Assembly: GCF_020283565.1 (NCBI RefSeq)
Contig: NC_060059.1
Span: 29,523,838-29,587,837, forward strand
DNA from: Trifolium pratense
Taxonomy: Eukaryota; Streptophyta; Magnoliopsida; Fabales; Fabaceae
Length of the DNA stretch: 64,000 bases
Direction: 5' to 3'
The notes beneath the pieces were generated by a model that was given only the letters and a program-made list of their open reading frames with translations, ran no database searches and was not told the DNA's origin. Positions within the stretch are counted from its first letter, which is position 1; every line of letters starts with the position of its first letter. This document shows positions 44,319-56,411 of this stretch, piece by piece. Both the position numbers and the translations under genes were made by a program.

Positions 44319-45763
44319 CTACTCAACATTAACAATGTGTACCATTAACATTTCAATTGTTCCGTCTTCACGCAACACAATTTCGCATAAGCATCGATCA
44401 TTTTCTGTGATATTGCTCATTGTGCAAAAATCTGCCCATCCTTTAACATATACTCGACCGTCACTCCAATTACATATTTCTCCTCTCTTTTCGATATGTG
44501 TTGCGCTCATTTGTGGCAACACATGATGATAGGCTGCTATTTCATTTGCTTGAACATCCTGTGATAATAAAAACAACGTACGCTACATATCAATAATAGC
44601 GGACATGACTTCATAACTGTGAAAAATGCAAGGTACAAGACTTGAGGGATAAGTCTCTGCAGTTTTGCGCAGAAGATACCTTGCAGTGGCAACATACAAG
44701 GTTGATATGCTTTGAAAAGCAAAAGCAGAAATCCTTAATAACACTTTTTGGAAAATGCTGCAAAAGCCAAGAAATAAGAATAATTTATCCAACCTAGGCT
44801 TAAGCAAATGAATTAATTACTCATCTAACAATGCTCACAAGTTAAAAAGAACAATGCGTATATAGATTATAAACATATATGACAAAGAATTAGAATTGTA
44901 CCAATTGATTGGGTCTGTAAAGCTGATGTTTTGCAAAGAAGAATGGACTTCCCTCCCGAATATACATTTTAGCGTCAATTTCATCATCTTCGAGTTTTGG
45001 AACTGCAGAACTGCTCCCAATGCTCCCTAAACAAAATTAAATCATCAGGTAAATACTGATCATTAAAGTAATATTTCTTTTTCCTGAGTATGATATCGAA
45101 ACTTACGGTCTTTGTAGGTTCTACAATGTTGATGTTCACTTCTACCAAATCCTTTGTACGCTTCTTCATCATCGTCTTCTTCTTCCTTTGCCATCATATT
45201 ATCATCATCATCTTCGTTGGTGTCATCGTCATCCAGCTCAACCTCCTCCCGATCCTCCATCATATTATTCTCTTCCTCCACATCCATTTCCTTTATCTTT
45301 TCACACATTGATGATAGTTCAAAGATTTTGAACTTGAATACATTATTTTCAATATGTGTAAAAACAAGGAAGTCGTTCTCCTCTAAAGAATTATCTTCTC
45401 CAAATCGCTTCCAACCATCATCAAAATAAAGTTTTCGGCCAATAGGACGTACTTTGACATGCCAATCTCTTCCTCTACGATCTCTGAGGATAAAATACGG
45501 CATTACCCTTCTTTTTAAACGCACTAGCTTCGCAAAAGCAATTGGGATAAGCTGCAATTAATTAATAAAATGATGAAGATCAATTTACTTACGAGTTAAT
45601 AACATGTTATTTTCAATAATAAGAAAATACAATTATGTAAATATGACACAAATGCATATTGGAGGAAGATTATTCAAGAATAAGAAAATACCATTCTCTC
45701 AGTGTGCTTTTCAGTAAGAAAGACTATGAAAAAGTCAGGGAACTCCTTGGTAGTGTTAGTCAT
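44319..45763 (-). CDS. REM/VRN1-like transcription factor with two B3 domains
   Basis: Five exons on minus, phases consistent: 45692-45763 (MTNTTKEFPDFFIVFLTEKH to TERM), 45107-45551, 44902-45026, 44680-44757 and 44319-44558; 960 nt, 319 aa. First B3 domain, about residues 8-105: KLVRLKRRVMPYFILRDRRG, WHVKVRPIGRKLYFDDGWKR, FGEDNSLEENDFLVF. An acidic Asp/Glu linker follows. Second B3, about residues 195-315: SPFFFAKHQLYRPNQL, HFPKSVIKDF, GEICNWSDGRVYVKGWADFC, CLCEIVLREDGTIEMLMVHI. This is the typical REM (reproductive meristem) / VRN1-type layout, nuclear and DNA-binding, with exon junctions as in that family. It is the only unbroken REM gene in the window and the template by which the relics were recognised. 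Confidence 0.88.
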
Positions 45764-45906
45764 AATTTGGTTATCTGAAAAATGCCAATATTCAAATTAT
45801 TAGATAGCAAAAGTGTCCAAATTATTGGAAAAACAAATGTACAAAAAATGGCTCAAATTAGTTGAATATATATAAAATTCATTGGACTATTTATGATAAA
45901 AGAATG

Positions 45907-46110
45907 TTGGGTTTCAACTTTCAAGTGTGAGTGGTTAAGTCTCACATCGACTATGTATGGAAAAAATGTTGGATTTATAAAAGAGGTGACCCATTAACCT
46001 AATGCCTTAAGGTTTTGGTGGAGATGTGGCGTCTCCCTCTCTTGTGGTCCAGGAGTATTGGGCCATTGTTTCTTTGGAGCTCCCCTTGGACTCCCCAACA
46101 CATACATTAT
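45907..46110. repeat. dispersed repeat (also at 13555, inverted)
   Basis: GTTGGGTTTCAACTTTCAAG, AAGTCTCACATCGACTATGT, then GGAGATGTGGCGTCTCCCTC. Boundaries uncertain; element type not recognised. Confidence 0.5.
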
Positions 46111-46881
46111 ATGTTTTTTACAAAATCCAGAGGTTATATATACAAAGTTGTCAAACTCAAAATTCTACATATGATAAAACTACATAAATGATCAAATCAC
46201 ACATAATTTGCAAAAAATAAATAAAAATTTTACATTTCATAAACATTTTTACTTCTTCCTAAACCCTTCATTAAGTTTAAAAATACCAATTTAAGTTAGT
46301 TAATATTTTCTTATCAAAAAGTTGGTAAATATTTTCTATTAAATGGATCTATTGAAACAAGTAGAAAAAAGATTCACTCAAAAAAAATATTAAATTGGAG
46401 ATTTTTAACATTTTATTTTATGTGTTGAAGTGAGAAAGGAAAGAACAAAAGATTTGTCTTTTGTAGTAACAGAGGAAACAGAGAAGAAACATTACCAACA
46501 AGTAGTAAAAAACAGAGAGAAGAGAGTTTGTTTTACTCACAAGGGATCGATGAACTGCCGTTCTCGTCGCTGCCTCACCGGAGATTGAAGTAGACTTGTT
46601 GTGGGAAGGAAAAGAAGAGCTTTAGAAAGTTGCAAAGAATGGATGATTCATAACACTTACTATTATCTTTAAGATCAAAATTTCATTATTCATATTCTTG
46701 TTCCTTAATTATTACTATCTTTATTGAAAAAAGATAGTGGCTGTCCATTTATATTTCCACATTTTCCCACAGTACTTTTATTATTGTTCTTTCTGTTTTG
46801 GGAAAGTTATTATGACTTATGAGTTTGAAATAGACATTGTAGTAAGGATAGTGTAGTGTAGACATGCAGCAACACTAAGAA

Positions 46882-47202
46882 TGCGTTTAATTTGCTAAAA
46901 AACAGAGGACTGGACAGGACAACTTTTGTTGTACTCTGTTTGATTTGAAATTGGTTATGGGACTGGACAAATTAGGTAACAAGAGACAGAACAAAAACAA
47001 GATTTTTTGTCCCTCACCAAACCACGGGACAACTTTTTGTCCACAGTACAACTATAAAAAATACGAAAATACTCATTTTATTTCCGAATATAAAAATATT
47101 AACGTCCTATATCTTTCCGGTACAGGTTTGTCCTGTCCTGTATTATCTTGTTTTGTCATGTACTGTTCTGTCCAGTTCTTACTGTTTTACGAATCAAACG
47201 CA
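46882..47202. mobile_element. foldback / MITE-like element
   Basis: Ends TGCGTTTAATTTGCTAAAAA and the complement of TGCGTTTGATTCGTAAAACA; about 45 bp of imperfect inverted repeat including ACTGGACAG. No clear target duplication, so the termini are approximate. Confidence 0.5.
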
Positions 47203-47367
47203 CGTCTCGGTAGTCAACAAAGGAAGGTGAGTTTGTTAACATCATTTGTTTCTTTTTATACAAACATGTCATTGATGTTTATTTATTGAGATTGTGACAT
47301 TCATTTGTTATAGGCTTTTGATAAAATAACCCTTCTTTTTTATCAAAAAATATAAAAAATAACCCTT

Positions 47368-47698
47368 CTTTTTTTTTTTTTTTGAACAACCAAAATGAGC
47401 TATGCATATATAGGAAAAAATAATCTCCTCAGCACAAGGCGTACCAAGGGAGACTAGAAAGTTACAAGAGAGTGCAGAATACAAATAAACAAAACCATAA
47501 AACTATACAAAGCTCAAACAAAGCATAGGACTAGACCACCGCATATGGCAGGTCAAAGATAAAGTGATACTCGTCGCTTTCAACCACCTATAAGAGAAAG
47601 ACTTGATCTTGTCCAACATCTGATGTACTGAATTTGCCGAGTCTCTAAACAATCTATGGTTTCGTTCAATCCACACAACTCACACGCAAGCAAGCCAT
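47368..47698 (-). mobile_element. 5'-truncated L1-type LINE, 3' end
   Basis: On minus: VVWIERNHRLFRDSANSVHQ, MLDKIKSFSYRWLKA and MRWSSPMLCL, the C-terminal tail of plant L1 ORF2 after the zinc-binding RT motif, then a 3' UTR and a poly-A tail (poly-T at about 47369-47385). Target duplication AAAATAACCCTT at 47356-47367 and 47699-47710. Confidence 0.85.
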
Positions 47699-47855
47699 AA
47701 AATAACCCTTTGTATTTTATGACTCTTTTTCGATTTAAGTAGTCACTTGTTAGAAGCTGATATTATAAGGATTGAGATAAGATCTGTCGGTTGATTCTGG
47801 TGTAATTTTTTTTGTCAATTTAGACTCTCTTTATAATTAAAATAATAAACCATTG

Positions 47856-47990
47856 ACCAATTGTTAGTTGGTTCAGTGGTGATTGACGTTGAACTTGGTA
47901 GGGAGGACCACGGTTCGCGAGGGGGCTGAAACCACTTGATGTCAGAACTGTCCCCGAACCAGATTAAACTGGAAGCGAAAGCAAAAAAAA
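47856..47990 (+). mobile_element. tRNA-derived SINE
   Basis: TTAGTTGGTTCAGTGGTGAT (A-box-like), GGTTCGCGAGG (B-box position), ACCACTTGATGTCAGAACTG, A8 tail. 14-bp duplication ATAATAAACCATTG at 47842-47855 and 47991-48004. Confidence 0.92.
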
Positions 47991-49254
47991 ATAATAAACC
48001 ATTGTATTTTTTGTGACTTAATTAAAAAATAACCTCAATTTGGTCCTTGCGAACTTAATTAACTCAACGTTATGTATATTTGAGAAAAGATTCTCCTCCG
48101 TCCACTTTATGTCCGGGGAAATTTAATGTTCCTTTTCTTTTTGGCATGTAGATTAAGGCAAAAAAAAAAACAATGTAGGGCTCGAATTTTTACCAGAACC
48201 TCTCCTGTAAATATTACATGAGAGAGGATTCATACTTTGTATATTTAAGCAAAAATTGTTTCATTAACTTAAGTTTTGGATTTCGTCCTTTGTATATTTT
48301 TTCAAGTATGTCATTTTTTATTTTTTTCGTCAAGTATGTCATTTAAATATGGAAAATGTTAAACAGTGCTTTTTAAGTATTTAATATAAAAAGCGTATGT
48401 AATATATTAAATTTTTTTTTTTTGCAAAAAAAAGTATTCAATATATTACATTATTGGATTCATTTAAGAATCAATTTAGTGTTGGAGTTGATTGGAACCT
48501 AACATATTTGAACATGTTCCGCGTTGTCCATGATGGTAAAGGAAAAGGTAGGTTAAGAATATAAATATTCACTCAAGTTATTCAATATAGATGTACTAAT
48601 GAGAAATTCCTTAAAAAAAATTACTAGTCGAAAATACTTTAATTTTGTATTTGACTTTTTTCTTTCCTTATACTTTTTTCTTTTTCTTATACAATTTTAA
48701 AAAAATAGATTTTAAACATAAGATGTAACAAAACAAAATATATTATATATTTAGTTTGTTGAGATATTTATACTACATAAATTTGAAAAGATAAAAACAT
48801 AAAAAAGAAAATAAATTAAATCTCTTTGATAGTTTGTTGAGAGATATATGTATATGTTAAATAGAAAGAAAATAATGTGTTTGATAAAAAGAAATAAATA
48901 TTTGTTGTGATATCTATACCAAATTAAATCCATTTAAAAAATCAATAAAAATTTTGAGAGTAAAAGTGAAGTCGACATATGGCCTTACTATTGATGATTA
49001 CATAAAAACGAATCCATCCCATAAAGGAAGGAACAAAAATAACAACTAACAAAGATATGTATTAATATATTTTTTTTCGATAAAATTAATTTAATTTTTT
49101 TTATGATTATTTACATTACATAAAAACTAGTCCATCCCATAAAGAAAGGAACAAAACTAACAAACTAACTAAGATAATGTATTAATTTTATAAATAAAAA
49201 AAATAAAAAATGAGAAGATATATGATATAAGTTACCTAAAACACATAGTGTTAC

Positions 49255-49380
49255 TATATATAATAAGTAAAGTGAGGAGGGTTGTTAACTCACACTTGCA
49301 AGTTGCAACCCTAATCATATTCATTCACACTCTCTATACATTGCTTGAGAAACAAGAAACTAATAAACGAACTTTGTTTC
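49255..49380 (+). promoter_or_regulatory. B3 copy 7 core promoter
   Basis: TATA at about 49255-49265, AAGTAAAGTGAGGAGG, TTGCAACCCTAATCATATTC; same as copies 4 and 6. Confidence 0.7.
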
Positions 49381-50184
49381 ATGTCCTCTGATTACTCAAT
49401 CATGGCTCACTATAAGTCTTGTTCATGTGTGACTGATGATGTTTGTCACCTAATAACACCTAGTTCTTGCTCATGTACAACACATTGGGATGTTTGTGAT
49501 TATGATCTGCCATTGAAGAAGAGAAAGATAAAGAAGGAAAAGAGTGATCTTGGCAACCACACCAAGAATGATGATGCTGATGAAAGAAATTGGGATGACT
49601 GGGAATATCATCTTCCAATAAAGAAGAGAACGATCAAGTGGAGAAATTGGGATTATTGTGAAGATGATCTTCCATTGAAGATGAAAAAGATCAATATGGA
49701 AAAGAGTGATCTTAGCTACAACAACAACGTCTCTCTTCTCTCGTCTTCTATTGAAAACAATGTTTCTTCGACCAGCCATGACAACACAAAAATCGACAAC
49801 AAACAAGAAACTAAGAACAGTAATAAGAAGACATGCAATGTTGATGATGAATGGGAGATCAAGAAGGTGCTTGAAAAGAGCGATGTTTCTAGCGCTTTGA
49901 GTAGGCTTTTGTTGAAGAAAGAATTGACTCAAGAGTTTGTGATTCCGATGGTGTTGGGTGGTGCTAAAGCGGCTGAGCAAAAAGGAGTTGAAGTTCAAGT
50001 ATGGGACGTTGACACAAAGTCTCTTCATTCTCTCGTTTTCAAGATATGGACTTCCGCACAAAGCCATGTTTTGACTAAAAGATGGGTCAAAGATTTTGTT
50101 GTTAGAAGGAAATTAAAGAAAGGAGATCAAATTGGCCTGCATTGGGATCAAGATAATGGACGCTTTAATTTCTCCGTGATTTAG
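49381..50184 (+). CDS. B3 domain protein, copy 7 (most diverged)
   Basis: 267 aa from ATG 49381 (MSSDYSIMAHYKSCSC; Met at 49402 is an alternative and matches the MAHC start of copy 2). Keeps a Cys-rich N-terminus (SCSCVTDDVCH, SSCSCTT) and three basic motifs, the second and third altered (WEYHLPIKKRTIK, CEDDLPLKMKKIN). The B3 domain is intact (SRLLLKKELTQEFVIPMVLG, VWDVDTKSLHSLVFKIWTSA, RRKLKKGDQIGLHWD) and ends FNFSVI, two residues shorter because GTGATTTAG replaces the usual end. No REM gene follows; it closes the array. Confidence 0.85.
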   Translation: MSSDYSIMAHYKSCSCVTDDVCHLITPSSCSCTTHWDVCDYDLPLKKRKIKKEKSDLGNHTKNDDADERNWDDWEYHLPIKKRTIKWRNWDYCEDDLPLKMKKINMEKSDLSYNNNVSLLSSSIENNVSSTSHDNTKIDNKQETKNSNKKTCNVDDEWEIKKVLEKSDVSSALSRLLLKKELTQEFVIPMVLGGAKAAEQKGVEVQVWDVDTKSLHSLVFKIWTSAQSHVLTKRWVKDFVVRRKLKKGDQIGLHWDQDNGRFNFSVI

Positions 50185-52049
50185 TTTATAATTTTTTTCT
50201 TGGTGGTTGTCGTCAAATATTTTTGAGTCAAAAATATATTAGAGTAGAACTGAGAACTGATCATTTACTTGTGTAGTCTTTTGATAATATGTACAATGCA
50301 TATAGTTTTTTTGCCAAAAATATGACATGTATATTAGATTCTTGGTGTTTTATTTTTATGTGGAATTCCTTTGTTTATTGATTTATTTTGTTTAGACTCA
50401 TTGAACAATCTTGACATTTCAGGAAACAGTGTTATATATGGTGAAATTTCTAATTGTTGTTAGAGTGCTACTTATGGACTCAATAGATTAATTTCTCATC
50501 AGAGATATCATCAGGTTTTATTTCAAACTCTTTCGCTAATCTTCTTGTGTTGAAATGATTCCATTTCCCATTGTTTTTGAGAAATTTACAGCATTTGAGA
50601 ATGGGATTATTTTGAATATGTTATGAACAAGAGACAAGAGGTCATAGAAATCATAAAAGGAAAAGAACTTGATTGTACCAGAAATCATGGACTTGTGTAA
50701 TAACAAATTGAGTGGATATATTCTTGAAGGGGAAAGTCCTTAAAGCTTTGTTTTGGGAGGGAGTGTTTTAGAGGCGGTGAAGCGAGATCAAAGGTCTATG
50801 ATAAGCTCAGCTCCCATCATAGGAGAATTTCTTTATAAACCCTCAAAGACCCTCTCCCGATGCTTAATTTTGTAGTTCCCGTAAATCAGGAGATTAATGT
50901 CCCTTCCAAACAAGGTCAGGGATTATGGATTATCTGCTTTTTCGTCGTAACTCCCAAACATAGACTAAAAGGATACCATAGGAGACATGCAGTCACAAAG
51001 ATCTTTTGACGTATGTCATGAGTCATGACAAACTTTAAGGAACAATTCTAAATAACATTGCAAAACAGTTTACCAAGGTCAAAGAAAAGATTCAAGGGAA
51101 ACCCTTTTGATGACTTACCTCAACTTGCAAGCTTTTTATGCCTCTTATTTAGAAGCGCATATCTGTGAAAACTAGTAATGCTTGCTACATGCTACCTATA
51201 GAATAGTAGTTGTTGCAAATCAAATGCATCCGACAAAAGCAGATGACCAAGAGCAGGGTACTGAAGTCGGTCCCAAATTATTATCATGTCATTGTTAATT
51301 CTTCCTAAGCAAACCTTATTTACTTCTCCACACACTATAATTCCTATGTTTACATAATTCTTCCTAAGTAACAGAACGGCAGTGCATGAATTTATGTCGG
51401 TTTAGGAAAGATAAAACACAAGGTCCGACTTAAGTCATCTCTGGAAGGGTTACACGGCATTTCTGCTATGCTAGTATGCTTCAAGCGGAAGGCCTAAAAC
51501 AGCCTCAGTAAGAAGGTTATGGAACAAGAGAACAAACGTCGAATTATTATGGTGTTTGAGGTTTGCTGCAAAATTTGAAAACTTTTAAGTGGAATTTAAC
51601 ATTTGACATGTTTAACATGCTTTGCATCAAAGATTAAGGATTTACCGCAAAGTCAGAGACAGGACACGGATGCATACAAGAAAGTTACCCTCCAATTAGC
51701 ATAAATAGATAACTAATTAATACCTTCAGAAAGATCCAGTGGCAGTGACTAATACATGGGAAAACCCAAAACATGAATATAGATAAAAAGTTCACATGAT
51801 ACAAAAGCTTCCTTCATCTGAGGAAGAACCGATATGAGTGAATATCCATTCAGTGTTACAACTAAGACATAAGATTTAGTGGTAGTTATCAAAGTAATTA
51901 TGGACCCTAAAAAACTGTTTCTAAAGCTCTAATATGAATTCATGTATTGAAAGAACCTAATTTTCTCACATTGACTGAATTAAAAATAAAAAACAACTAT
52001 AAATAAAGAAGAACAAAGGAAAAACAAAAAGATACTAGAAACTGAACTC
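50185..52049. other. region between array and GNTII
   Basis: 3' flank of B3 copy 7 to about 50394, then 50395-51457, whose ends recur in condensed form at 9433-9635. No convincing coding frame on either strand. Part of 51500-52049 is presumably 3' UTR of the gene at 52050. Confidence 0.5.
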
Positions 52050-53357
52050 TTACAAGGGAGCTGCAGTGCCTTTGGAGTGATACATGTCGGCGAAACTCAA
52101 GCATAAGTGGCGGTCTCTGTCGTCCCCCCAACCTCCCCAACCTTTAAACCCGGCTTGATAACCAGGCTGGTTTTTATGGAAATGGACATCCCAATCCGAA
52201 TCAATGTTCGCAACCTTGTCATGATCTTCTACAAGAATATTCGCCATTCCGTTATCAATGCAAGCCTTATTCTCCTCTTGACCCTGATGCAAACCGCATT
52301 TCCCAAAATGAACAGCACTGGTCCTTGGGCCTCGTAACGTGTAGACAGGCCCACCGAATGAGGGATAAACAGTTGCCCACATCGTGATGTCCCAATTATA
52401 TTCATCGAAGAAACAAAAATCTCTAGCCTTATTGTGTATTTTCCCCCAAACCGTTCGGTTGAATGTGTAACCTATATTTCCCATTCTCTCTGCAATTAAA
52501 CTTTCCCACTCTTCGCCTCTGAATTTCACATCAGAAGGTGCTAAATTTGCAGCATAACAATCAGGACATTTTGTAGGCTTCAATGTAGTAAGAATCTGTA
52601 AATTGCGATACGCATTGGGAAATATAAAGTGGTCTTCTTCAATAAAAAGAATATGACCAGAATGTGCTCTTGTTTCGCCCAATCCATCCCATACCGTGTT
52701 CATCATCCACCACCAATGATGCTTCAACGATACAATCTTCGGCGACCGGTGGTTTCCATACTGATCAGGATTCCCCTCACAATGTTTTACTTCGGCATCA
52801 TCTTTTTCCTTACAATCACCAGCCGAAACCCCAGGAAAACTATTCGGAAACAAATGAGGCGAATACGGAGCATATATCTGTTTAACTTGACAAAACCTAA
52901 TACCACGAATAATCTCATTCATTTCCTCAAAGTAACCATCATGACTAACAACCAACAAAGTCTCATTAATCCCTACAACCTTCGAAAGACTCTCGACAAC
53001 TACTTTAAGATACTGCGGCCGGTTATGAACATACAAAACAACAATGATAGCATCCTTAGCCAGATTCGGAAACAAATCCAAGTTTCTTGGAGGCAAATCA
53101 TTTAGCTTTTCCACTTTGAGTGACAAATCACTCTGTTGTGGAAGTTTTTGAAACTTTGTAAACTTCAAATCGCGATGATAACCAGAACCATCATCATTAT
53201 CATCAACACTTTCTAAATCATTAGTTTCAATAGTTGTTGTTGAATTAGTTCCAAGTAGAAATATCAATAGCAAAACCCCACATAAAGTAACAAAAACCAC
53301 AGATAATAAACGGCGCAAAGCCACATCTCTAAGGCGTGGTTTCTTATAGGAAGCCAT
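52050..53357 (-). CDS. GNTII: alpha-1,6-mannosyl-glycoprotein 2-beta-N-acetylglucosaminyltransferase (GnT-II)
   Basis: 435 aa, single exon, full length for the plant family. Golgi type II membrane enzyme that transfers GlcNAc from UDP-GlcNAc to the alpha-1,6-mannose arm, completing the biantennary core of complex N-glycans. Basic cytosolic tail (residues 1-16, YKKPRLRDVALRR), membrane anchor about 17-36, stem to about 95, then the catalytic domain from DAIIVVLYVHNRPQYLKVVV. Glu240-Glu241-Asp242-His243 (FIEEDHF) is the DXD-equivalent metal-binding motif. CGLHQGQ, C-containing loops (CPDCYAA) and GWGGWGDDRDRHLCL are family landmarks. Possible N-glycosylation at N131 (NET) and N300 (NRT). The ATG is the first in the frame and gives the expected short tail. 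Not part of the B3 array. Confidence 0.96.
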   Translation of the reverse strand: MASYKKPRLRDVALRRLLSVVFVTLCGVLLLIFLLGTNSTTTIETNDLESVDDNDDGSGYHRDLKFTKFQKLPQQSDLSLKVEKLNDLPPRNLDLFPNLAKDAIIVVLYVHNRPQYLKVVVESLSKVVGINETLLVVSHDGYFEEMNEIIRGIRFCQVKQIYAPYSPHLFPNSFPGVSAGDCKEKDDAEVKHCEGNPDQYGNHRSPKIVSLKHHWWWMMNTVWDGLGETRAHSGHILFIEEDHFIFPNAYRNLQILTTLKPTKCPDCYAANLAPSDVKFRGEEWESLIAERMGNIGYTFNRTVWGKIHNKARDFCFFDEYNWDITMWATVYPSFGGPVYTLRGPRTSAVHFGKCGLHQGQEENKACIDNGMANILVEDHDKVANIDSDWDVHFHKNQPGYQAGFKGWGGWGDDRDRHLCLSFADMYHSKGTAAPL

Positions 53358-54476
53358 AATTAATATTTAATATACACAAAGCATAAAAAAAATACTATAA
53401 ATTTTTCATCTACAAATTAAATCAAACATGAGTTTTTATACATGAAAACCTATGATGATAACCATAACCTTGATGGTGAGATTGTGGGGTTGAAGGGTTG
53501 AAGCAGAAAACAAAAACCCAGTTGTAGATTAAGCAAAAGATCGAAACTTTACACTTCCCCTTGTGTAGATGAAACTAAAGATCAAAACTTTACACTTTTA
53601 ATTGAAGATGGAAGTGAAATCAGATGAAGAAATCAAATGGGGTGTGGAAAAAAGGGTTAGAACAGTGATTTGAGATGTGAGGTTTTGGTTGGTTTAAGAA
53701 AGAATCAAACGTAGAAAACACGACAATGAGAGAAAGAGAGGTTTGAACTGTCAACAGTGAAGGCAGGCAGGCAGGATTAGGAACAAACAAGGGATTTGGG
53801 GTTTGGATTGATGATTTGTGGATCCGACAAGTAATCACAGTCTATTAGTCAAGTAATTAATATTTCTATAAGATAGAGTAGTAATTAATTCACTTTCTAC
53901 CTTGTTAATATAAATTTAATATCGGTTACATTGGGAAAAATTATGCATTTAATGTTGGTGTTTTTATGATTCATTAGTGGGAGACTAATCATAGGAATAT
54001 TCAATGTAATCATAGGGATACTTTATGGATCTTATTAACGAGTGTACTCGATACATTCTTTAAGTACTCCATTTAAAAAAAATATTTATTCAAAAAATTA
54101 AACATTATTTTTAATGTGTTGACTTTATGTATTCCCATAAAAATTCTATAAATACTTATATTTAAGGTTTAATAAGTGTCCTGAGGGCACTGGTTAGTAT
54201 TTGTCATACTTTATAATACATCAATGTATTGTGGATTTTGTTTATATTTTGTTACAGAGGAAATATAGTATTTGAACATAATTGAACAAACATCAATGTA
54301 GTAATTAATAGGCTCGATGTTTGATGTATTGTGGATTAATACATGTGGATCATATGAAGAGAAAACATCAAAGCCTTAACAAGCTCGATGCTTGGTAGAT
54401 TGCGGATTGGTATGGAAGACCATACTATGTGAACTCTATTACAATATGATCATTTAGCATCTCTAGCTCAACTTTA
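53358..54476. other. 5' flank of GNTII and intergenic
   Basis: 53358-53830 is likely promoter/5' UTR of GNTII (GA-rich on plus, i.e. CT-rich leader on minus near 53700-53770). Beyond it nothing recognisable except short repeats of AGCTCGATG(C/T)TTG (54300-54400). Confidence 0.4.
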
Positions 54477-54773
54477 CTCCCTCCGGACACAAATATAAGA
54501 AAAAATAATCGTTTACGCGGTGTTTAAGAAATTTAGTTAAGTGTAGTTAATTTTCTTGATTTAATGCAAAACATGAGTTAAGTTTACTATATTACCCTTT
54601 GAAAAGTGATTTATGCTTTGGAAATCACATAAACTTTTGGAAAGTGAAATGATTAAATAAGGGTATATTAGGAATAATAGTATTAATTAGTTTAAAAGTA
54701 GTTGACTTTTCCTTATATTTGTGTCCAAAATTTGAAGTATTTTTTTTTTATATATATTTGTGTTCGGAGGGAG
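54477..54773. mobile_element. Stowaway-like MITE
   Basis: Termini CTCCCTCCGGACACAAATAT / ATATATTTGTGTTCGGAGGGAG (tail), TA duplication at 54475-54476 and 54774-54775. About 297 bp, AT-rich, non-coding; Tc1/mariner-related. Confidence 0.92.
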
Positions 54774-55796
54774 TATCATTCAAGTCATGTTGAGTTTCAC
54801 CTTTATCATGTCTAACTAATCTTGATCATATATGTCACGTAAAGATTCACCTTCATCATCTCTAACTCAACTTAATCATTCATATCCTATTGAGCTCTCC
54901 CTTCAGTTTGTCTAGCTTAACTTGATCATTCAGACAGATTTTACCCATATATACCCCAATAATTATACTTCCACCTCTACTTTTTAAGTAAAATGTCTAT
55001 TTTTCCCTCTTCTTTCACTTTATTCTGACAAATTTTCAAAGTTTTCTGCTACATTTTGCATAACAAACTGGAAAAATTTTCTCACATTTTCATATAGTTT
55101 CGTTGAACAATTTCATTAACTTCATCGAACCGATCCACTTTGGATAAACCCTTCATAACCACAATATAAGAATAAAAAAATTGTGAACTGTTTTATTAAG
55201 TTTTCCGGTTGTGAACTGGAAGAGTTAGAAAATGTTTTTCAAAATATTTAAGAAAAGTTTTCCTATTTGATAAGTGGAAAACATTGGAAATTTGTAAAGA
55301 AAAAGTAGGAAAAATAAAGGATTTAAGTTTATGTACGAGGATAAAATTGACTGTTCATTCAAAATATTAGGGTGAGAGTATAATTATGGGGTGTAAAGTA
55401 AACTTTTCCGCACTTTAATTTTAAGACCCGTGAAAAATCTGTTGGACCTGAAAATTCAAAGGCCTCCATTATAAGGAGCACAGTTTGCTTTTTAATTCAA
55501 ACTTTGATCCCTAAATTCATGAATAAAATGGTAAATGTTCATACTTTTTGGGAAATCAACACAGAAAATGTTCCAAAATTTACTAATTGATCTTTCAAGT
55601 AATTAAATATAAACTAACGCTTGTTCACCGAAATTCAGGGTAAACACATCTTTAACTTATAAAAAAAATGTGTCAAAAAAAAAACTATTTGGATAAAAAC
55701 TCCCAACTCTCAAGATAGTGGGCTATATAGAAGTTTCAAATGTTTTCTTTTAGGCCCAGAAGATCATGTTTGGACACTGGATGCCAATTAATAAGA

Positions 55797-56045
55797 GATG
55801 TGTTCTCTTCTGACCCCGTGTTTCTTTTATGTCTCTGAATTTTCAATTTTGCCCTTGCAAAAAACTTCGGTTTCTAAAATCTGATTTTTTTTTTGCCTTG
55901 AAAAAAATTTTGGTTTCTAAAAACCGAAATTTACTTTGAATTTGCACTAGAAAAAATTCGGTTTCTGCGAACCGAATTTTTCTGCAAGGGCAAAATTGAA
56001 ATATTGGACTATAAAAAAATCACGGGAGTCGGCAGAGAAAACATC
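55797..56045. mobile_element. MULE-like MITE, copy 1
   Basis: 249 bp, ends GATGTGTTCTCTTCTG / GAGAAAACATC. Perfect 9-bp duplication TTAATAAGA at 55788-55796 and 56046-56054. Interior has several TTCGGTTTCT words in both orientations. Confidence 0.92.
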
Positions 56046-56411
56046 TTAATAAGAACGACATAAAGCCCACAAACTTAATTTGTGTTTAATTTTTATTGTA
56101 AAACCAATGCAAATTAATACTATTTAGTAGGTTTTTTTTTTTTCAAAAAAAAAATTTATAAAGAAGAATCTCACTTTATTTTTTGAGAAAAATTCCCTAC
56201 TTCAGTAACAAATATTGACAAGAAATGACACAAATTTCTCCGATGTAAATAGGGTCTCAAGTTTGAATCAGTTTGGGCATGTAAAAACGTTAAATCTATT
56301 AAAGTCAATGTCGTAAAAGTCCCTCAATAGTCAATATATTATTTCTCGAGAAAAATCGCTCCTTCATATTAGAAACTTGTTAAAGATATGGGAGCAGTAC
56401 AAAACACAAGG

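Larger units (their letters stand above)
46235..49254. other. array spacer (third copy), no gene
   Basis: More diverged version of 18640-22140. It carries both segments that copies C and E each lost (near 46490-46640), lacks their SINE, and has its own foldback element, LINE tail and SINE. Confidence 0.65.

Noticed and set aside
52629..53105. 158-codon plus-strand frame
   Set aside because: Opposite strand of the GNTII coding region; the real gene is unambiguous.
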